A stretch of 7,600 bases of DNA from an uncultured Methanomassiliicoccaceae archaeon (lineage in GTDB: Archaea; Thermoplasmatota; Thermoplasmata; Methanomassiliicoccales; Methanomethylophilaceae): assembly GCA_945492685.1 (NCBI GenBank), contig CALYUZ010000032.1, forward strand, positions 1 through 7,600, read 5' to 3'. Below, piece by piece: positions 5,865 through 7,600 of this stretch. Each line of letters starts with the position of its first letter. Positions within the stretch are counted from its first letter, which is position 1. The notes beneath the pieces were generated by a model, which had not been told where the DNA came from, made no database searches, and worked only from the letters and a program-made list of their open reading frames with translations. Position numbers and translations under genes: made by a program.

Positions 5865-5900
5865 TTGGACGTATGGCCAGACAGTTGTTCTCCCGAATCT

Positions 5901-5911
5901 AATATATAAAA
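5901..5911 (+). promoter_or_regulatory. Strong TATA box, second of three
   Basis: AATATATAAAA predicts a start near 5933, giving a leader of about 43 nt before ATG 5976 that carries a Shine-Dalgarno-like AGGGGGT. This is the best match to a canonical archaeal TATA box in the window. Confidence 0.55.
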
Positions 5912-5931
5912 CTTGTTCGACTTTTCACTAG

Positions 5932-5942
5932 TATTAAATACG
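5932..5942 (+). promoter_or_regulatory. TATA-like box, third of three
   Basis: TATTAAATACG is centred at about 5937 and predicts a start near 5964, leaving only 12 nt that begin with the Shine-Dalgarno-like site. With the two upstream boxes it suggests stacked or alternative promoters. Confidence 0.4.
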
Positions 5943-5963
5943 ACGGATGCGAAGGGTACTCTC

Positions 5964-5970
5964 AGGGGGT
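5964..5970 (+). promoter_or_regulatory. Shine-Dalgarno-like site deciding ATG 5976
   Basis: AGGGGGT lies 5 bases before ATG 5976. It selects this start over the in-frame TTG at 5913 and the later ATG at 5997, and marks this gene as leadered, unlike most of its neighbours. Confidence 0.5.
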
Positions 5971-5975
5971 ATACT

Positions 5976-6491
5976 ATGGAAATAGGCCCGAGCCAGATGC
6001 TGAAATGCTCCAGGTGTTCGTATTCCTGGGTACCTCGCAGGGATAAGGCTCCCGAGAGATGTCCCAGGTGCCGTTCCGTCAAGTGGAACATGCCGCATCT
6101 CACGGTCACCTGCAAACGCTGCGGGTACACATGGAACTCGCATACCGGGAATCCCAAGCGCTGTCCCGAGTGCGGATCGCATCAGTGGAACGTTCCGCCC
6201 AAGTCCTATGTCTGCAAGAGATGCGGAAGCACATGGAACACCAAGGGCGGGAAGATACCCAAGCGCTGTCCGTCATGCTCCTCGAAGGAGTGGGACCGCG
6301 AGAAGGAGGTCGAGGTCAAGCCGCCTCGCCGTGTGGTGTTCGAGCTCGACGACGCCACCTACAAGACCATTGTGGAACACTACCGCAAGGGGATGTCCTG
6401 TGTGGACATCTCGATCCAATGCGACATACCTTACAGCGTCGTGTACCAGGCGATACGCGACCACATCCCCAACAGGGAGATAAAGGTCTGA
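5976..6491 (+). CDS. Triple zinc-ribbon protein with C-terminal HTH-like segment
   Basis: The 171-residue protein has three tandem zinc ribbons and then a short helical domain. The ribbons use cysteines 11/14/29/32, 46/49/63/66 and 80/83/98/101. In each, Trp sits exactly four residues after the second Cys (W18, W53, W87) and five after the fourth (W37, W71, W106), with a shared P-x-RCP before the third Cys. They therefore arose by internal duplication. After a charged linker (107-118), residues about 122-165 read as a helix-turn-helix: an AxYKTIVEHYRKGMS helix, then VDISIQCDIPYSVVYQAIRDHIP. The likely role is nucleic-acid binding, for example a transcription regulator, but no target is visible. 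ATG 5976 has a Shine-Dalgarno-like AGGGGGT. The upstream 187 bp hold three TATA-like boxes. I do not recognise a named family for the whole architecture. Confidence 0.85.
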   Translation: MEIGPSQMLKCSRCSYSWVPRRDKAPERCPRCRSVKWNMPHLTVTCKRCGYTWNSHTGNPKRCPECGSHQWNVPPKSYVCKRCGSTWNTKGGKIPKRCPSCSSKEWDREKEVEVKPPRRVVFELDDATYKTIVEHYRKGMSCVDISIQCDIPYSVVYQAIRDHIPNREIKV

Positions 6492-6513
6492 TGGGATAAG
6501 GGGCCCATGGACC

Positions 6514-6522
6514 TTCAAATAC
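6514..6522 (+). promoter_or_regulatory. Candidate TATA box for the acetyltransferase gene
   Basis: TTCAAATAC is centred at about 6518 and predicts a start near 6545, just before GTG 6548. If 6581 is the true start, the leader is about 36 nt and contains GGGGTG at 6569-6574 as a Shine-Dalgarno-like site. Confidence 0.4.
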
Positions 6523-6580
6523 AGTTCGGGCGGTCGTTTTCCGTCGTGTGCCGCCCGGATCCGCCTGCGGGGTGCACCCT

Positions 6581-7132
6581 GTGATCAGGACACACCATCT
6601 TCTGACAGAGCGTCTGGAGATGAGGATGTTCCGTGAATCGGATGCCCTCCCGGCGTACAGGAACTGGATGTCCGATCCCGATGTGACGCATTTCATGTCC
6701 TGGGATACGCACAGGTCCCCTGAGGAATCGTTGGCGATCATCCGTTCCTGGATACTCGAGTATCCGATGGGTTCCATAGACTGGTGCATCACGTTGAGGG
6801 GTTCCGACGAGCCGATAGGCGGGATCTCCGTGGTGCAGCATCATCCGGAGAAGGGCTACTGCGAGATCGGATACGTTCTGTCTCAGAGGTACTGGGACCG
6901 CGGTTACATGACCGAGGCTCTGAGGGCGGCGGTGAACTTCATCTTCGACCACACCGACTACGATTGGATCCAGGCCCGTCACGACACCGAGAACGTGGCA
7001 TCCGGAAGGTGTCTGGAGAAATGCAACTTCAAGGAACTGGGTTTGAGGGACCTCCCCGATCCGAAGACCGGGAGGATCCGCACCTACAGGTTCATGGGCA
7101 TCACACGCAGCGACGTGTTCCTGATGCCGTGA
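6581..7132 (+). CDS. GNAT-family N-acetyltransferase, RimJ/RimL type
   Basis: The 183-residue protein is a cytosolic acetyl-CoA-dependent acetyltransferase of the RimJ/RimL branch. The start TERLEMRMFRESD (residues 9-21) is the usual first strand and helix. EIGYVLSQRYWDRGYMTEAL (95-114) is the acetyl-CoA pyrophosphate-binding motif in its RimJ/RimL form. NVASGRCLEKCNF (138-150) is the following conserved helix. Relatives acetylate protein N-termini, polyamines or small amines; the substrate here cannot be told. GTG 6581 is chosen because homologous sequence begins at once and GGGGTG lies 6 bp upstream; GTG 6548 or 6572 would add 11 or 3 residues. The gene ends flush against the convergent coiled-coil gene. 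The two are unlikely to be functionally linked on that evidence alone. Confidence 0.9.
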   Translation: MIRTHHLLTERLEMRMFRESDALPAYRNWMSDPDVTHFMSWDTHRSPEESLAIIRSWILEYPMGSIDWCITLRGSDEPIGGISVVQHHPEKGYCEIGYVLSQRYWDRGYMTEALRAAVNFIFDHTDYDWIQARHDTENVASGRCLEKCNFKELGLRDLPDPKTGRIRTYRFMGITRSDVFLMP

Positions 7133-7135
7133 TCA
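7130..7135. other. Second TGATCA junction of convergent genes
   Basis: TGA (7130-7132) ends the acetyltransferase gene and TCA (7133-7135) is the minus-strand TGA stop of the coiled-coil gene. The arrangement is identical to that at 3866-3871, with zero spacing and a shared palindrome. Confidence 0.8.
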
Positions 7136-7600
7136 GTCGGGCAGGTTGTCCCTGACCTTCTCTATCTTCCTGATGGTCTGGATGTAGCGCTCGTGCTCCA
7201 GGTCGGCGGCCTTCTTGCAGTCCAGGTACTTCTCGTGGTATCCCTGGGCCTCCTCCCTGAGCTTGTCGGCATCCTGTCTGAGCTGGAGCATCTTCTCATG
7301 GGCGACCTGTCCGCTGTTCGAGTACTTGACCACCTTCTGGTGGTAGTTCTGCGACTGTGCCTTGGCCTCGCCTATGTCACCGAGTCCACCGCGTTCGCGC
7401 ATCATCGCCACCTTGTCGTTCCACTCCTCGCGCTTCTCCTTCGCCTCTTTGGCGGAGAGGTTGTAGTCGTCCCTCCTCTGCTTCATGAGGTTCGCTTCCG
7501 CTACAAGCTTCCTCGCCTTGTCCTGGAGTGCGTTGCGTTTGTCTGCGAGGACAGCGGCCGGCTGGTGGTAGTTGTCCCTGGCGGCCTTGTGCTTCATCGC
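7133..7600 (-). CDS. Coiled-coil protein, COG1340-like (5' part outside window)
   Basis: The minus-strand frame is open from the right edge to TGA at 7133, giving the last 155 residues. The ATG at 7597 is probably internal, since an in-frame Ala codon precedes it. The sequence is almost entirely helical and charged: runs of Lys, Arg, Glu and Asp with heptad-spaced Leu, Met, Ile and Val, and repeated KR-x-EL/EW-N type segments. One break, a GGLGD stretch at visible residues 76-80, probably forms a turn between two helices. This pattern matches the long archaeal coiled-coil proteins grouped in COG1340, often misannotated as phosphoserine phosphatases. Their function is unknown; a structural or chromosome-organising role has been considered. 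There is no signal peptide or membrane segment in the visible part. Other generic coiled-coil proteins cannot be excluded. Confidence 0.78.
   Translation of the reverse strand, partial: AMKHKAARDNYHQPAAVLADKRNALQDKARKLVAEANLMKQRRDDYNLSAKEAKEKREEWNDKVAMMRERGGLGDIGEAKAQSQNYHQKVVKYSNSGQVAHEKMLQLRQDADKLREEAQGYHEKYLDCKKAADLEHERYIQTIRKIEKVRDNLPD

Noticed and set aside
5913..5975. N-terminal extension of the triple zinc-ribbon protein from TTG 5913
   Set aside because: It would overlap the third TATA-like box and has no Shine-Dalgarno site, while ATG 5976 has AGGGGGT 5 bp upstream.
1..7600. CRISPR array, rRNA, tRNA, insertion sequence or defence gene cluster
   Set aside because: No regularly spaced repeats, RNA gene consensus, transposase or restriction/defence motifs were seen on either strand.

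Overview
This window looks like an ordinary stretch of an archaeal chromosome, most likely from a Thermoplasmata-type methanogen such as the Methanomassiliicoccales. That placement is inferred from several signs. TATA-type promoters sit about 27 bp upstream of start codons, giving leaderless genes. Coding DNA is GC-rich with frequent AGG arginine codons. All eight stop codons visible are TGA. The gene set also fits: a geranylgeranyl-reductase-type flavoprotein, a cardiolipin-synthase-type phospholipase D enzyme, small zinc-ribbon proteins and a COG1340-like coiled-coil protein. There is no rRNA or 16S-type marker to fix the taxonomy.

Layout. A pirin-family bicupin gene (minus, runs off the left edge) is followed by a 235-bp non-coding gap holding a TATA-like box, a 7+7 bp inverted repeat and GC-rich hairpins. 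Next is a complete tyrosine recombinase (minus, 1160-2110) with all catalytic residues. A 282-bp AT-rich divergent region (32% GC over 2221-2340) separates it from a cardiolipin-synthase gene (plus, 2393-3868). That gene abuts, with no spacer, a convergent gene for an unrecognised 132-residue protein (minus, 3869-4267). A 72-bp divergent promoter region leads to a short geranylgeranyl-reductase-family flavoprotein (plus, 4340-5371). Then, all on plus, come a one-ribbon zinc-finger membrane protein (5417-5788), a triple zinc-ribbon protein with a C-terminal helix-turn-helix-like segment (5976-6491), and a RimJ/RimL-type GNAT acetyltransferase (6581-7132). The last gene, a coiled-coil protein (minus, runs off the right edge), again abuts its convergent neighbour with no spacer.

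How the genes may work together. The cardiolipin synthase and the reductase could both act on ether-lipid membranes: one joins archaetidylglycerol-type lipids, the other saturates isoprenoid chains. They flank the unknown 132-residue protein, but their separate promoters argue against one operon. The other genes look like independent single-gene units, each with its own TATA box. I see no CRISPR array, tRNA, rRNA, insertion sequence or recognisable defence island. The least-described items are the triple zinc-ribbon/HTH protein with its multi-TATA upstream region, the 132-residue protein, and the regulatory palindromes around the recombinase and pirin genes.
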